64,000 bases of DNA. Source: Cellulomonas phragmiteti (GTDB lineage: Bacteria > Actinomycetota > Actinomycetes > Actinomycetales > Cellulomonadaceae). Location: the NCBI RefSeq assembly GCF_016862775.1, contig NZ_BONP01000001.1, forward strand, positions 310,001-374,000, read 5' to 3'. The position numbers were made by a program, and so were the translations under genes. Below, piece after piece: positions 43,497 to 54,000 of the stretch. The notes below the pieces were generated by a model. The model was not told the origin of the DNA, searched no databases, and saw nothing but the letters and a program-made list of their open reading frames with translations. Every line of letters starts with the position of its first letter. Within the stretch, counting starts at the first letter, position 1.

Positions 43497-44617
43497 GCCC
43501 GGAGCGTCCGCCGGCCCCCCGCCCGGGACGCCCGTCGGCCGTGGCGCGTCCGGCTGCTCCGCGCCGACCCGGTGGTCGCCGTCCCGCGCGACCCGACGAG
43601 CCGGGACCCGCGGCCGCCCCGGGCGACAGCCAGGATCCCGTGGTCCCGCCGGGCCCGAGGCGGCCTGACCGTCCGGCCCGCACCGGGCCCGTTCCCCAGG
43701 TGCCCGCGCGGGGTGCTGCGGGACGTCGCGGATCGCCGTCGGCCGGCGCGTCGTCCGGTGGCTCGTCGCCGGGCGGGCCACCTGCCGCCGCGCCGGCCCC
43801 GGCGACGGGCCCGACCCGCACGGTCACGACGTACACGGTCGGCAGGTTCTCGGGGCCGGTGCGTCCCGAGGTGGTGTCGACGACCTCGCGCGAGCGCTTC
43901 GCGGAGCGGGCGCGCGCACGCCGCAACCTCGCACGGCGCCAGGTGCTCGGGGCGGCCGGAGCCCTGCTCGGGGCGGGGGGACTGGGGTGGCTCCTGCTGG
44001 TGTCGCCCGTGCTGGCGCTGGACCCGGCGCAGGTGGAGGTCACGGGCGCCGGCACGGTGGTGGCCGTCGACCAGGTGCTCGCCGTGGTCTCCGAGCGGGC
44101 CGGCACCCCGTTGCCCCGGCTCGACACTGTCGGCCTGCGGGACCGCGTGCTCGAGGTCCCCGGGGTGCGCGAGGCGCGCGTCGTACGCGACTGGCCGCAC
44201 GGCCTGGCGGTCCAGCTCGTGTCACGGGAGCCCGTGGCCGCGGTGCCCGAGGCGGCCCCGTCGACCGGGCTCGTCCTGCTGGACGAGCAGGGAGTCCAGG
44301 TGGGCCGTGCGGACGCCGCACCGGCCGGCCTGCCCGTCGTCGACGTCCCGGTGGGGGACGAGCGCACGCTCGCGGCCGTGCTGGGCGTCCTGGAGCAGCT
44401 GCCGGCCGACCTGCTGGCGCAGGTGGAGTCGGTCTCGGCCCGTACGCAGGACACCGTGACGATGCAGCTGCGGGACGGCGGCCCGCGGATCGACTGGGGG
44501 AGCGCGGACGAGACGCCCCTGAAGATCGCGGTGCTCGCCGCGCTGCGTGCGGCGCCGGCCGCGGCGGGCGCGACGGTCTTCGACGTCTCGGCCCCCCGCA
44601 TGCCGATCACCCGGTGA
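43493..44617 (+). CDS. ftsQ: Cell division protein FtsQ
   Basis: 374 residues. A Pro/Arg/Gly-rich cytoplasmic N-terminus of ~155 residues, one membrane segment (VLGAAGALLGAGGLGWLLLV), then the extracytoplasmic POTRA domain (VEVTGAGTVVAVDQVLAVV, LDTVGLRDRVLEVPGVREARVVRDWPHGLAVQLVSREPVA) and the FtsQ beta domain. FtsQ scaffolds FtsL and DivIC. The long N-terminal tail is typical of actinobacteria though very proline-rich here. GTGA overlap with the MurC end. Last gene before the ftsZ promoter region. Confidence 0.93.
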   Translation: MSPERPPAPRPGRPSAVARPAAPRRPGGRRPARPDEPGPAAAPGDSQDPVVPPGPRRPDRPARTGPVPQVPARGAAGRRGSPSAGASSGGSSPGGPPAAAPAPATGPTRTVTTYTVGRFSGPVRPEVVSTTSRERFAERARARRNLARRQVLGAAGALLGAGGLGWLLLVSPVLALDPAQVEVTGAGTVVAVDQVLAVVSERAGTPLPRLDTVGLRDRVLEVPGVREARVVRDWPHGLAVQLVSREPVAAVPEAAPSTGLVLLDEQGVQVGRADAAPAGLPVVDVPVGDERTLAAVLGVLEQLPADLLAQVESVSARTQDTVTMQLRDGGPRIDWGSADETPLKIAVLAALRAAPAAAGATVFDVSAPRMPITR

Positions 44618-44694
44618 GAGCGCCGTCGGGGCACTCGGAGCCGTCGGGCACCGCGCCCGGGCAGCATGAACCGCCGACACGCGCACGGCGGTCG

Positions 44695-44723
44695 TTGATC
44701 CTGCGGGGGACGCGACCTAGCGT
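44695..44723 (+). promoter_or_regulatory. Probable ftsZ promoter P1
   Basis: TTGATC (44695-44700), 17-bp spacer, TAGCGT (44718-44723), giving a leader of about 130 nt before ftsZ. A second promoter near the AT-richer stretch at 44741-44756 is possible. Confidence 0.5.
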
Positions 44724-44755
44724 CACGACTCGACAGGACATCTGACATAACTGTA

Positions 44756-44772
44756 ACCCTCAACCTGAGGGT
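44756..44772 (+). promoter_or_regulatory. Inverted repeat ACCCTC-N5-GAGGGT in the ftsZ leader
   Basis: A 6-bp inverted repeat with a 5-nt centre, set in an AT-richer island (CATAACTGTAA just before it). Similar TAACCCT/AGGGTT sequences are found upstream of ftsZ in other actinobacteria. It may be an operator or mRNA hairpin. The rest of the 244-bp ftsQ-ftsZ gap shows nothing else. Confidence 0.45.
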
Positions 44773-44861
44773 GAAGGTTCACCAGCACGACCCGCGTCCC
44801 GCGTGTCGGGACGAGCACGAGCGGCCGGCACGCCGCGACCCGCGAACGAGAGGCACCCACC

Positions 44862-46136
44862 GTGGCAGCTCCGCAGAACTACCTGGCGGTCATCAAGGTC
44901 GTCGGCATCGGCGGAGGCGGCGTCAACGCCGTGAACCGCATGATCGAGGTCGGCCTCAAGGGTGTCGAGTTCATCGCCGTCAACACCGACGCCCAGGCCC
45001 TGCTCATGTCCGACGCGGACGTCAAGCTGGACGTGGGTCGCGAGCTCACGCGCGGCCTCGGTGCCGGCGCCGACCCCGAGGTCGGCAAGAAGGCGGCCGA
45101 GGACCACGCCGAGGAGATCGAGGACGTCCTGCGCGGCGCCGACATGGTGTTCGTCACCGCCGGCGAGGGCGGCGGCACCGGCACGGGCGGCGCGCCCGTC
45201 GTCGCCCGGATCGCCCGCTCGCTGGGCGCCCTGACCATCGGTGTCGTGACGCGCCCGTTCACCTTCGAGGGGCGCCGTCGCTCTGTGCAGGCCGACGCGG
45301 GCATCGACGCGCTGCGCGCCGAGGTCGACACGCTGATCGTCATCCCCAACGACCGCCTGCTGTCGATCTCCGACCGGTCGGTCTCCGTCCTGGACGCGTT
45401 CCACTCGGCCGACCAGGTGCTGCTGTCCGGCGTCCAGGGCATCACCGACCTGATCACGACGCCGGGTCTCATCAACCTCGACTTCGCCGACGTCAAGTCC
45501 GTCATGCAGGGCGCCGGGTCCGCGCTCATGGGCATCGGGTTCGCCCGGGGCGAGGACCGTGCGGTCCAGGCCGCCGAGATGGCGATCTCCTCCCCGCTGC
45601 TCGAGGCGAGCATCGACGGAGCCCACGGCGTCCTGCTGTCGATCCAGGGCGGCTCCGACCTGGGCCTGTTCGAGATCAACGAGGCGGCACGCCTCGTGCA
45701 GGAGGCGGCGCACGCTGAGGCGAACATCATCTTCGGTGCCGTCATCGACGACGCCCTCGGCGACGAGGTCCGGGTCACGGTCATCGCCGCAGGCTTCGAC
45801 AACGGGGGCCCCGTGGTCCGCCGGGACGCACGTGCGCTCGGCCAGGTGAGCGGGTCGACGCCGCGCCAGGTCCCGGCCGTCGCCCCGGTGACGAGCCTGC
45901 CCGGCGCGTCCTCGGTGCCCACGCCCCGCCCCGTCCAGGTGCCCGACGAGGACCTCGTCCCGGTCGGTCGCGGTGCGGGACGCCCGGCGGAGCCGGCGCG
46001 GCCCGAGGTGCCCGCCTTCATGTCCTCGCAGGGCGAGCCGGCGCCCGTCACCGGCTCGCTGGAGGTGCCCCGCGTCCTCGCCGACGACGTGCGGCGCGAG
46101 CGCGACGAGCTCGACGTGCCCGACTTCCTCAAGTAG
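44862..46136 (+). CDS. ftsZ: Tubulin-like GTPase FtsZ
   Basis: 424 residues. FtsZ polymerises into the Z ring. GTP-binding: [15 protein letters not shown] and tubulin loop [13 protein letters not shown]; synergy-loop [12 protein letters not shown]7 residues present. After the globular domain (~1-315) comes a ~90-residue variable linker rich in Pro/Val and the conserved C-terminal peptide [11 protein letters not shown], which binds FtsW and SepF in actinobacteria. GTG with GAACGAGAGG upstream. Confidence 0.98.
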   Translation: MAAPQNYLAVIKVVGIGGGGVNAVNRMIEVGLKGVEFIAVNTDAQALLMSDADVKLDVGRELTRGLGAGADPEVGKKAAEDHAEEIEDVLRGADMVFVTAGEGGGTGTGGAPVVARIARSLGALTIGVVTRPFTFEGRRRSVQADAGIDALRAEVDTLIVIPNDRLLSISDRSVSVLDAFHSADQVLLSGVQGITDLITTPGLINLDFADVKSVMQGAGSALMGIGFARGEDRAVQAAEMAISSPLLEASIDGAHGVLLSIQGGSDLGLFEINEAARLVQEAAHAEANIIFGAVIDDALGDEVRVTVIAAGFDNGGPVVRRDARALGQVSGSTPRQVPAVAPVTSLPGASSVPTPRPVQVPDEDLVPVGRGAGRPAEPARPEVPAFMSSQGEPAPVTGSLEVPRVLADDVRRERDELDVPDFLK

Positions 46137-46141
46137 GCCCG

Positions 46142-46927
46142 GTGGTCGACCACCCGGGGCCGGCGGGCGACGAGCTGCTCGACGTCGTGCCGCTCGGCCC
46201 CGGTGTGCTCGCCGGCTTCACGTCCCGTGCGGGCGGAGCGTCGAGCGGGCCGTGGGCCGGGCTGAACCTCGGGCTGCACGTCGGCGACGACCCCGAGGTG
46301 GTCGCCGCGAACCGCCGTGCCCTCGCCCGGCGCGTCGGGGTGCCCGTCGAGTACGCGACGCAGGTGCACGGCGCCGACGTCGTCCTCGTGCCGGACGGCC
46401 GGGACGGTGACCGCCGTGCGGACGCGCTGGTGACGGTCTCCCCGGACGTGGCCGTCGCGGTCTACGTGGCCGACTGCGCCCCGGTGCTGCTCGCGGACCC
46501 GGTGGCCCGCGTGGTCGCCGCCGTCCACGCCGGACGGCCCGGGCTGGTCGCCGGCGTGCTGCAGGCGGCGGTCGCCGCGATGGTGCGCGCCGGGGCCGAC
46601 CCGGCGCGCACGGTGGCGGCCGTCGGCCCGTGCATCGCCGGGCGGTCCTACGAGGTCCCCGACGCCATGAGGGACGACGTCGCCGCGGTGGTGCCGGAGG
46701 CGGCCTCCCGCACCGAGGCCGGCACGGCCGCCGTCGACCTCGCCGCGGGCGTCCACGCCGTGCTGCGGCGCTGCGGCGTCACCGCGGTGCACGTGGACGG
46801 ACGCGACACCTACGCCGACCCGGCGCTGTACTCCCACCGGCGCGCGACGCACGAGCGGGCGACCACGACCGGCCGGTTCGCGGGCGTCGTGCGGCTGCTC
46901 GGCCCGGGAGGTCCTCCCGGGGGGTGA
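46142..46927 (+). CDS. pgeF: Purine nucleoside phosphorylase/laccase-domain protein PgeF (YfiH)
   Basis: 261 residues of the YfiH/DUF152 (multicopper polyphenol oxidase fold) family, reported as peptidoglycan-editing factor and purine nucleoside phosphorylase. Zinc ligands are visible: His in TQVHGADVV, Cys in VADCAPVLLAD and His in AAVHAGRPGLVAGVL. Also GPCIAGRSYEVP and C-terminal DTYADPALYSHRR. It follows ftsZ by 5 bp, the usual place in Gram-positives. The yggS gene normally next is absent. Confidence 0.92.
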   Translation: MVDHPGPAGDELLDVVPLGPGVLAGFTSRAGGASSGPWAGLNLGLHVGDDPEVVAANRRALARRVGVPVEYATQVHGADVVLVPDGRDGDRRADALVTVSPDVAVAVYVADCAPVLLADPVARVVAAVHAGRPGLVAGVLQAAVAAMVRAGADPARTVAAVGPCIAGRSYEVPDAMRDDVAAVVPEAASRTEAGTAAVDLAAGVHAVLRRCGVTAVHVDGRDTYADPALYSHRRATHERATTTGRFAGVVRLLGPGGPPGG

Positions 46928-47116
46928 CGTCCGCGGACCCGTCGCGACACGCCCGCGTGTCGACGAGCCGCTCGAACCACCCGTTGCTAGCGTGACCGGC
47001 GCAGGGACGTTCGACACCGCACCCGCACCGCACCGGCACCGGCCGGGCCCGCGGTCCAGGTGCGGCCAGGCGGGGCCGCAGGAGTCGGGGAGGCCCGGCG
47101 GATGGGAGACGACGCG

Positions 47117-47596
47117 ATGGCCGGAGCGCTGCGCAAGACGATGCTGTACCTCGGCCTGGCCGACGACCGGTCCGACCACGAGGAGTACCTCGAGGAGTAC
47201 GAGGAGGCGGAGGTCGCCGTGCCGGAGGACACCTACGAGGCGCAGGTGATGCCGCTGCACCGCACGCCGCGCGTGCAGGCCGCTCCCGCACCGCGCGAGG
47301 CGGGTGACCTACGTCGCATCACGACCATCCACCCGAGGTCGTACAACGACGCGCGCAAGATCGGCGAGGCGTTCCGCGAGGGGACGCCCGTCATCATGAA
47401 CCTCACCGACATGGACGACGCGGACGCCAAGCGGCTCGTGGACTTCTCGGCGGGGCTGATCTTCGGCCTGCACGGTGCGATCGAGCGTGTGACGAGCAAG
47501 GTGTTCCTGCTCTCGCCCGCGCACGTCGAGCTCGCGGGTGACGCCACGAACGCACCGGAGCCCTCGACACGCTCCGGCTTCTACAACCAGAGTTGA
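47117..47596 (+). CDS. sepF: Cell division protein SepF
   Basis: 159 residues. SepF anchors FtsZ to the membrane in actinobacteria lacking FtsA. N-terminal amphipathic helix [17 protein letters not shown], an acidic linker, and the SepF core [70 protein letters not shown] at 47117 has GGGAGA 7 nt upstream and gives the family-typical start; an in-frame ATG 15 bp earlier is less likely. TAGCGT at 46988-46993 may be a -10 box. Confidence 0.96.
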   Translation: MAGALRKTMLYLGLADDRSDHEEYLEEYEEAEVAVPEDTYEAQVMPLHRTPRVQAAPAPREAGDLRRITTIHPRSYNDARKIGEAFREGTPVIMNLTDMDDADAKRLVDFSAGLIFGLHGAIERVTSKVFLLSPAHVELAGDATNAPEPSTRSGFYNQS

Positions 47597-47599
47597 CGC

Positions 47600-47884
47600 G
47601 TGCGCCTCATCGCCAGCCTGCTCTACCTGGTCGTCCTCGTCTTCTTCCTCCTGCTGCTCGTGCGCCTCGTGCTGGACTGGGTCCAGTTCTTCGCGCGCGA
47701 GTGGCGCCCGTCCGGGGTCGCCCTCGTGGTGGCGGAGGTCACGTACTCGGTGACCGATCCACCGCTGCGCTTCCTGCGCCGGATCCTGCCGCCCGTGGGC
47801 ATCGGGTCGGTGCGCCTGGACCTGGCCTTCCTCGTCCTGGCACTGAGCTGTTCGCTGCTGCTGTCGGTGCTCGCGAGGGTCTGA
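47600..47884 (+). CDS. YggT (YlmG) family membrane protein
   Basis: 94 residues with two hydrophobic segments (LLYLVVLVFFLLLLVRLVLDW and LDLAFLVLALSCSLLLSVLA) around the motif TDPPLRFLRRILPPVGIGSVRLD, the YggT/YlmG signature. It starts 3 nt after the sepF stop, in the position conserved among Gram-positives between sepF and divIVA. Its role in septal or nucleoid organisation is not well defined. Confidence 0.92.
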   Translation: MRLIASLLYLVVLVFFLLLLVRLVLDWVQFFAREWRPSGVALVVAEVTYSVTDPPLRFLRRILPPVGIGSVRLDLAFLVLALSCSLLLSVLARV

Positions 47885-47902
47885 GCGACGACGCGGCACG
47901 CC

Positions 47903-47940
47903 GCAGCGTGCGCCCGGACACGCCGGGTCCGGCACGCTGC
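47903..47940 (+). terminator. Terminator after yggT
   Basis: A 9-bp perfect stem (47903-47911 with 47932-47940) containing a smaller nested hairpin (47913-47917 with 47923-47927). TACCGT at 47981-47986 downstream could be the -10 element of wag31. Confidence 0.6.
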
Positions 47941-48053
47941 ACCGGAGTGTCGGGAGGCGTGCGCCGCCCGGATTCTCCGCTACCGTGGCCCGAGGCGGTC
48001 GGTGGACTGACTGCCGCCGGCCAGAGCCAGTACGACCGACAGAGGTGACGACG

Positions 48054-48740
48054 ATGGCACTGCTCACCGCAGACGACGTCCTGAACAAGAAGTTCCAGGC
48101 GACGAAGTTCCGGGAAGGCTACGACCAGGACGAGGTCGACGACTTCCTGGACGAGGTCGTCAACACCCTGCGGGACGTCCAGGGCGAGAACGACGACCTG
48201 AAGACGAAGCTGGCCGCCGCCGAGCGCCGCATCGCCGAGCTCAGCCGCGCAGGTGCGCAGCAGGCGGCTCCCGCCCCGAAGCCCGAGCCCGTCCCGGAGC
48301 CGACGCCGGCCCCGGCGCCCGTCCAGCCCGCCCCCGTGCCGGCGCTGGCCCAGCCGCCCGTCGCGGCGGCCTCCGCCCCGGTGCGTGGCAACGAGCCCGA
48401 GTCGGCGACCGGCATGCTCGCCCTGGCGCAGAAGCTGCACGACGACTACGTGCGCAGCGGCCAGGAGGAGTCGGACCGGCTCATCAACGAGGCGAAGACC
48501 CGCGCCAACCGCATCGTGCGGGAGGCGGAGGAGACGTCGCAGCGCACGCTCGGGCAGCTCGAGCAGGAGCGCTCGCTCCTGGAGCGCAAGATCGACGAGC
48601 TGCGGGTCTTCGAGCGGGACTACCGCACGCGCCTGAAGAGCTACCTCGAGAACCTCCTCGGCGACCTCGAGAACCGGGGCAACGCGCTGCCGCCGCGTTC
48701 CGGTCAGGGGCAGCCGGTACCGGAGAGCCAGAGCATCTGA
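48054..48740 (+). CDS. wag31: DivIVA/Wag31 polar growth scaffold
   Basis: 228 residues. N-terminal DivIVA domain LLTADDVLNKKFQATKFREGYDQDEVDDFLDEVVNTL with its exposed hydrophobic loop for curved membrane, first coiled coil to ~residue 65, a Pro/Ala-rich linker (~70-110), second coiled coil (LALAQKLHDDYVRSG to LRVFERDYRTRLKSYLENLL). In actinobacteria this protein marks the pole and directs tip growth. ATG preceded by AGAGGTG. Flanked by hairpins, so probably transcribed alone. Confidence 0.95.
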   Translation: MALLTADDVLNKKFQATKFREGYDQDEVDDFLDEVVNTLRDVQGENDDLKTKLAAAERRIAELSRAGAQQAAPAPKPEPVPEPTPAPAPVQPAPVPALAQPPVAAASAPVRGNEPESATGMLALAQKLHDDYVRSGQEESDRLINEAKTRANRIVREAEETSQRTLGQLEQERSLLERKIDELRVFERDYRTRLKSYLENLLGDLENRGNALPPRSGQGQPVPESQSI

Positions 48741-48747
48741 TCACCAC

Positions 48748-48785
48748 GACGCCGCCGGGGACCTGTGCCCGTCCCCGGCGGCGTC
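48748..48785 (+). terminator. Strong terminator after wag31
   Basis: A perfect 15-bp stem (48748-48762 with 48771-48785) and 8-nt loop, 7 bp after the wag31 stop. Confidence 0.88.
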
Positions 48786-48918
48786 GGCGTGCCGTGAGTC
48801 GTCGGCACGTCCGAACGGGCAGCCGCCGCACGGTGCCCGGCCCGCTCGTCGGCCCCGAGGGGCCGGGTGTGCTGGTCGTCGCGGCGTGTCGCCCCCCTCG
48901 ACGCCGTCGTCCGTGCTG

Positions 48919-48947
48919 TTGTGCGCGGACGCAGACGCGCATACAGT
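48919..48947 (+). promoter_or_regulatory. Probable promoter of the DksA-like gene
   Basis: TTGTGC (48919-48924), 17-bp spacer, TACAGT (48942-48947), giving a leader of about 22 nt. Confidence 0.55.
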
Positions 48948-48975
48948 CGCGGCACTCGAGACGGGGGGAACGTCC

Positions 48976-49434
48976 GTGACCATGAACGACGCAGTGAGCA
49001 CACTGACGGTGGGGTCCGACGAGGGGCGGGACGCGCTGGTGGGCGCCCTGCCCGTGCGCGACGGCGAGGAGCGGTGGACCCGCGCCGAGATCGACGAGGT
49101 GGCCGGCGAGCTGGCGGCCGACCGTGAACGGCTCGCGGCCGAGCTCGTCGCGGCTGACGCCGAGCTGTCCGACCTGCTGCGCAACTCCGGCGACGGTGCC
49201 GGGGACGACCAGGCGGACTCGGGCTCGTCCGCACTCGAGCGGGAGCACGAGCTCACGCTCGTCAACAACACCCGCGACCTGCTCGACCAGACCGTGCACG
49301 CCCTCGACCGGCTGGCGGCCGGCACGTTCGGCGTCTGCGAGTCCTGCGGGCAGGCCATCGGCAAGGCGCGCCTCCAGGCGTTCCCGCGCGCGATGCTCTG
49401 CGTCGCGTGCAAGCAGCGCGAGGAGCGTCGCTGA
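48976..49434 (+). CDS. TraR/DksA-type zinc finger protein
   Basis: 152 residues. An N-terminal helical hairpin with coiled-coil character (VAGELAADRERLAAELVAAD) is followed by the DksA C4 zinc finger: GVCESCGQAIGKARLQAFPRAMLCVACKQ, two C-x2-C pairs. DksA-type proteins enter the RNA polymerase secondary channel and alter initiation; in actinobacteria (RbpA/CarD background) this family is poorly studied. GTG at 48976 is 6 nt after GGGGGGAA; ATG at 48982 is an alternative two codons in. It precedes lspA by 20 bp. Confidence 0.88.
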   Translation: MTMNDAVSTLTVGSDEGRDALVGALPVRDGEERWTRAEIDEVAGELAADRERLAAELVAADAELSDLLRNSGDGAGDDQADSGSSALEREHELTLVNNTRDLLDQTVHALDRLAAGTFGVCESCGQAIGKARLQAFPRAMLCVACKQREERR

Positions 49435-49442
49435 GCCGCCCG

Positions 49443-49448
49443 TAGACT
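49443..49448 (+). promoter_or_regulatory. Probable -10 box (TAGACT) for leaderless lspA mRNA
   Basis: TAGACT ends 6 nt before the lspA GTG at 49455; no Shine-Dalgarno sequence is present. Confidence 0.45.
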
Positions 49449-49454
49449 CCACCG

Positions 49455-50096
49455 GTGCCCACGACGGACGACGCGACGCCCCTGCCCGACGACAGCGCAC
49501 CGCCCACCGCGGCGGTGACGGCGGTCGAGGGCGACCCCGGGCGGCCCGGGCGGCGGCGACGTCTGCTGCGTGGGCTCGTCGGTATCACGGCCCTCGTGCT
49601 CGTCGTGGACCAGCTCACGAAGGTGTGGGCGGTGCACGCCCTCGAGCCGCGGGAGCGCACGCCTCTCCTCGGTGACCTGCTCGGCCTGCAGCTGGTGCGC
49701 AACCCCGGCGCGGCGCTCTCGATCGCGACGGGCATGACGTGGGTGCTGACGATCATCGCCGTGGTCGTCGTCGTGGTGATCGTGCGGGCGTCGCGGCGCA
49801 TCGGCTCCGGCTGGTGGGCGGTCGCCCTCGGTCTGCTGCTCGGCGGGGCTTTGGGCAACCTCGTCGACCGCATGGTGCGCGAGCCCGGTCCGCTGCGTGG
49901 GCACGTCATCGACTTCCTCGCCTACGGCAGGCTCTTCGTCGGCAACGTCGCCGACATCGCGATCGTCGTGGCCGCGGCGCTCATCGTGTGGCTGACGGCC
50001 CGTGGCGTCCACGTCGACGGCACCCGCGAGGGCAGGGGCGACGACGTCTCCACGGAGCACGCCGCCCCGAGCCGGACCCCGGGTGGTGACGCGTGA
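49455..50096 (+). CDS. lspA: Lipoprotein signal peptidase LspA
   Basis: 213 residues, an aspartyl peptidase that cleaves lipoprotein signal peptides. A ~35-residue acidic/basic N-terminal tail is followed by four membrane segments. Catalytic aspartates lie in GNLVDRM and [18 protein letters not shown] and [11 protein letters not shown] are family motifs. The hydrophilic C-terminal tail (~25 residues) is extra. GTG start, likely leaderless; overlaps rluD by 4 bp (GTGA). The right-edge protease has a lipobox and is a possible substrate. Confidence 0.95.
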   Translation: MPTTDDATPLPDDSAPPTAAVTAVEGDPGRPGRRRRLLRGLVGITALVLVVDQLTKVWAVHALEPRERTPLLGDLLGLQLVRNPGAALSIATGMTWVLTIIAVVVVVVIVRASRRIGSGWWAVALGLLLGGALGNLVDRMVREPGPLRGHVIDFLAYGRLFVGNVADIAIVVAAALIVWLTARGVHVDGTREGRGDDVSTEHAAPSRTPGGDA

Positions 50097-51028
50097 GCGG
50101 CACGCGGGCGCTGCCGGTGCCCGACGGGCTGGCGGGGGAGCGCGTCGACGCCGCGCTGTCGCGCCTGCTCGGACTGTCCCGCACCCGGGCGGCCGAGCTG
50201 GCCACCGAGGGGGCCGTCCGCGTGGACGGGCGGCCCGTGGGCAAGTCGGACCGGCTCGTCGCCGGGGCGTACCTGGAGGTCGACCTGACGACCCCCGAGC
50301 CCGCCGCGCCGGTGGTGGTGCCCGAGCCCGTGCCGGGCATGCGGATCGTGCACGACGACGACGACCTCGTCGTGATCGACAAGCCCGTCGGGGTCGCGGC
50401 CCACCCGTCCCCGGGCTGGACGGGCCCCACGGTCGTCGGGGCGCTCGCCGGCACGGGCTACCGGATCTCGACGTCGGGATCGGCCGAGCGCCAGGGCATC
50501 GTGCACCGCCTCGACGCCGGCACGTCCGGGCTGATGGTCGTCGCCAAGAGCGAGCACGCGTACACCGTCCTCAAGCGCGCCTTCAAGGAGCGCACGGTCG
50601 AGAAGGTCTACCACGCGCTCGCGCAGGGGCACCCGTCGCCGACCACGGGCACGATCGACGCGCCCATCGGACGCCACCCCTCGTCGGACTGGAAGTTCGC
50701 GGTCGTCGCGGACGGCAAGCCCTCGGTCACGCACTACGAGGTCCTGGAGATGCTGCCGGGCGCGTCGCTCGTCGAGGTGCACCTGGAGACGGGGCGCACG
50801 CACCAGATCCGTGTGCACTTCGCGGCGCTGCGGCACAGCCTCGTCGGGGACCTCACGTACGGGGCGGACCCGGCGCTGGCCGCGCGCCTGGGCGTGTCGC
50901 GCCAGTGGCTGCATGCGATGCGGCTCGGCTTCGAGCACCCCGGGACCGGCGAGTGGTTCGAGGCCACGAGCGAGTACCCCGACGACCTCGTCGCGGGCCT
51001 CGAGACGCTCCGGGGCGCGTACTCCTGA
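50093..51028 (+). CDS. rluD: RluD-family 23S rRNA pseudouridine synthase
   Basis: 311 residues. N-terminal S4 domain ([36 protein letters not shown]) and the pseudouridine synthase domain with catalytic Asp in [27 protein letters not shown], and C-terminal [28 protein letters not shown]. RluA/RluD-type enzymes modify 23S rRNA; the exact uridine target cannot be told from sequence. Coupled to lspA. Confidence 0.93.
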   Translation: MSGTRALPVPDGLAGERVDAALSRLLGLSRTRAAELATEGAVRVDGRPVGKSDRLVAGAYLEVDLTTPEPAAPVVVPEPVPGMRIVHDDDDLVVIDKPVGVAAHPSPGWTGPTVVGALAGTGYRISTSGSAERQGIVHRLDAGTSGLMVVAKSEHAYTVLKRAFKERTVEKVYHALAQGHPSPTTGTIDAPIGRHPSSDWKFAVVADGKPSVTHYEVLEMLPGASLVEVHLETGRTHQIRVHFAALRHSLVGDLTYGADPALAARLGVSRQWLHAMRLGFEHPGTGEWFEATSEYPDDLVAGLETLRGAYS

Positions 51029-51045
51029 CTGTCGCCGGGGCGACG

Positions 51046-51051
51046 TAGGAT
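51046..51051 (+). promoter_or_regulatory. Probable -10 box (TAGGAT) for leaderless dnaE mRNA
   Basis: TAGGAT ends 7 nt before the dnaE ATG at 51059; no Shine-Dalgarno sequence is present in the 30-bp gap after rluD. Confidence 0.45.
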
Positions 51052-51058
51052 CGCCCGC

Positions 51059-54000
51059 ATGGCTGCTGGAGGATCCCCGGACCCGTCCTTCGTCCACCTC
51101 CACGCCCACTCCGAGTACTCGATGCTCGACGGTGCCGCGCGGATCGGCGAGATGCTCGACGAGGCGGCGCGCCTGGGCCAGACGGCGATGGCGATCACCG
51201 ACCACGGGTACCTGTTCGGAGCCTTCGAGTTCTGGCAGAAGGCGACCGAGCGCGGCATCAAGCCGATCATCGGCGTCGAGGCCTACGTCACACCGGGGAC
51301 CAGCCGGTTCGACCAGAACCGGGTCCGGTGGGGCGAGGCGCACCAGGCCGCCGACGACGTCTCGGCGCGCGGCGCGTACACCCACCTGACGCTCCTGAGC
51401 CGCACCACCGAGGGCATGCACAACCTGTTCCGGATGGGGTCGCTGGCCTCGCTCGAGGGGCAGATGGGCAAGTGGCCCCGCATGGACCGCGAGCTGCTCT
51501 CGCGGTACGCGGACGGCCTCATCGCCTCCACCGGCTGCCCGTCGGGCGAGGTCCAGACGCGGCTGCGCCTGGGGCACTTCGACGAGGCGCTGCGCGCGGC
51601 CGGTGAGCTGCAGGACATCTTCGGCAAGGAGTACTTCTACGTCGAGCTGATGGACCACGGGCTCGACATCGAGCGGCGCGTGCTCAAGGACCTGCTGCGG
51701 ATCGCGGAGGCGATCGACGCCCCGCTGATCGCGACCAACGACCTGCACTACACGCGCGAGGAGGACGCCCACGCGCACGAGGTGCTGCTCGCGGTGCAGT
51801 CGGGCTCGACCCTCGACGAGCCGACGAGCGACAACGGCGGCTCGCGCTTCGCCTTCGGGGGCACCGGCTACTACGTGCAGTCGGCCGCCGAGATGCGCCG
51901 CACATGGTCCGAGCTCCCGGAGGCGTGCGACAACACGCTGCTCGTGGCGGAGCAGTGCGACGTGACCTTCAACGTCGGGGCCAACTACATGCCGCGGTTC
52001 CCCGTCCCGGCGGGGGAGGACGAGAACTCCTGGTTCATCAAGGAGGTCCAGAACGGGCTGCTGCGGCGCTACCGGGGGACCATCCCGGACGCCGTGCGCA
52101 AGCAGGCGGACTACGAGACGGGCGTGATCACGCAGCTCGGGTTCTCGGGCTACTTCCTCGTCGTCGCCGACTTCATCAACTGGGCCAAGAAGCAGGGCAT
52201 CCGGGTCGGTCCCGGTCGTGGATCGGCAGCCGGGTCGATGGCCTCGTACGCGATGGGCATCACCGAGCTCGACCCCCTCGAGCACGGCCTGATCTTCGAG
52301 CGCTTCCTCAACCCCGAGCGCGTGTCCTGGCCCGACGTCGACGTCGACTTCGACGAGCGCCGGCGCGGCGAGGTCATCCGGTACGTCAGCGACAAGTACG
52401 GCGACGACCGGGTGTGCCAGATCGTCACGTACGGCACCATCAAGGCCAAGCAGGCGCTCAAGGACGCCTCGCGCGTGCTGGGCTTCCCGTTCGCGATGGG
52501 GGAGAAGCTCACCAAGGCCATGCCGCCGGCGGTGATGGGCAAGGACATCCCGCTGTCGGGCATGTACGACCCGGAGCACCCGCGCTACGCCGAGGCCGAC
52601 GAGTTCCGGCAGGTCGTCGCGGCCGACCCCGAGGCCCAGCGGGTGCTGGAGACGGCGCGCGGGCTGGAGAACCTCAAGCGGCAGTGGGGCGTGCACGCCG
52701 CCGGCGTCATCATGTCGAGCGAGCCGCTGCTCGACATCATCCCGATCATGAAGCGCCCGCAGGACGGCGCGGTCATCACGCAGTTCGACCAGCCCGCGTC
52801 CGAGGCCCTCGGGCTGATCAAGATGGACTTCCTGGGTCTGCGCAACCTCACGATCCTCGACGACGCGCTCGAGAACATCGTGATGAACGGCAAGCCGGCC
52901 ATCCTCATCGAGGAGGTCCCGCTCGACGACCCGCCGACGTACGAGCTGCTCGGGCGGGGGGACACGCTCGGGGTGTTCCAGCTCGACGGCGGGCCGATGC
53001 GCTCGCTGCTGCGGCAGATGCGGCCCGACAACTTCGAGGACATCTCCGCCGTCATCGCGCTGTACCGCCCGGGCCCGATGGGCATGAACTCGCACGTCAA
53101 CTACGCGCTGCGCAAGAACGGCCTGCAGGAGATCGAGCCGATCCACCCGGACCTGGTCGCTCCGCTGGAGGACGTGGTCGGCGTCACGCACGGCCTGATC
53201 GTCTACCAGGAGCAGGTGCAGAAGGCCGCGCAGGTCCTCGCCGGGTACTCGCTGGGACAGGCCGACCTGCTGCGGCGCGCGATGGGCAAGAAGAAGAAGG
53301 AGGTGCTCGACAAGGAGTTCGTGCCCTTCCAGGCGGGCATGCGCGAGCGCGGCTACGCCGACGGTGCGATCCAGGCCGTGTGGGACGTGCTCGTGCCGTT
53401 CGCCGGGTACGCCTTCAACAAGGCGCACTCGGCCGCCTACGGCGTGGTGTCGTACTGGACGGCGTACCTCAAGGCGAACTTCCCGACCGAGTACATGGCC
53501 GCGCTCCTGACCAGCGTGCGCGACGACAAGGACAAGTCGGCGCTGTACCTGGGCGAGTGCCGCCATATGGGCATCACGGTCCTGCCGCCCGACGTGAACT
53601 CGTCGTCGGCGAACTTCACGGCCGTCGGCGCGGATATCCGCTTCGGCCTGACCGCCGTGCGGAACGTCGGCGCGAACGTCGTCGACGCGATCGTGGCGGC
53701 GCGCGAGCAGAAGGGCGCCTTCACGTCCTTCACCGACTTCCTCGACAAGGTGCCGGCCGTGGTCTGCAACAAGCGGACCATCGAGTCGCTCGTCAAGGCG
53801 GGGGCGTTCGACTCGCTCGGCCACCCCCGGCGGGCGCTGCTGCTGATCCACGAGCAGGCCGTCGACGCGGTCATCGACGTCAAGCGCAAGGAGGCGACCG
53901 GCCAGTTCGACCTGTTCGCCGACCTCGCGGGCGACGACGAGACCGGCACGGGGATCGCGGTGACGATCCCGGACCTGCCCGACTGGGACAAGAAGCAGCG

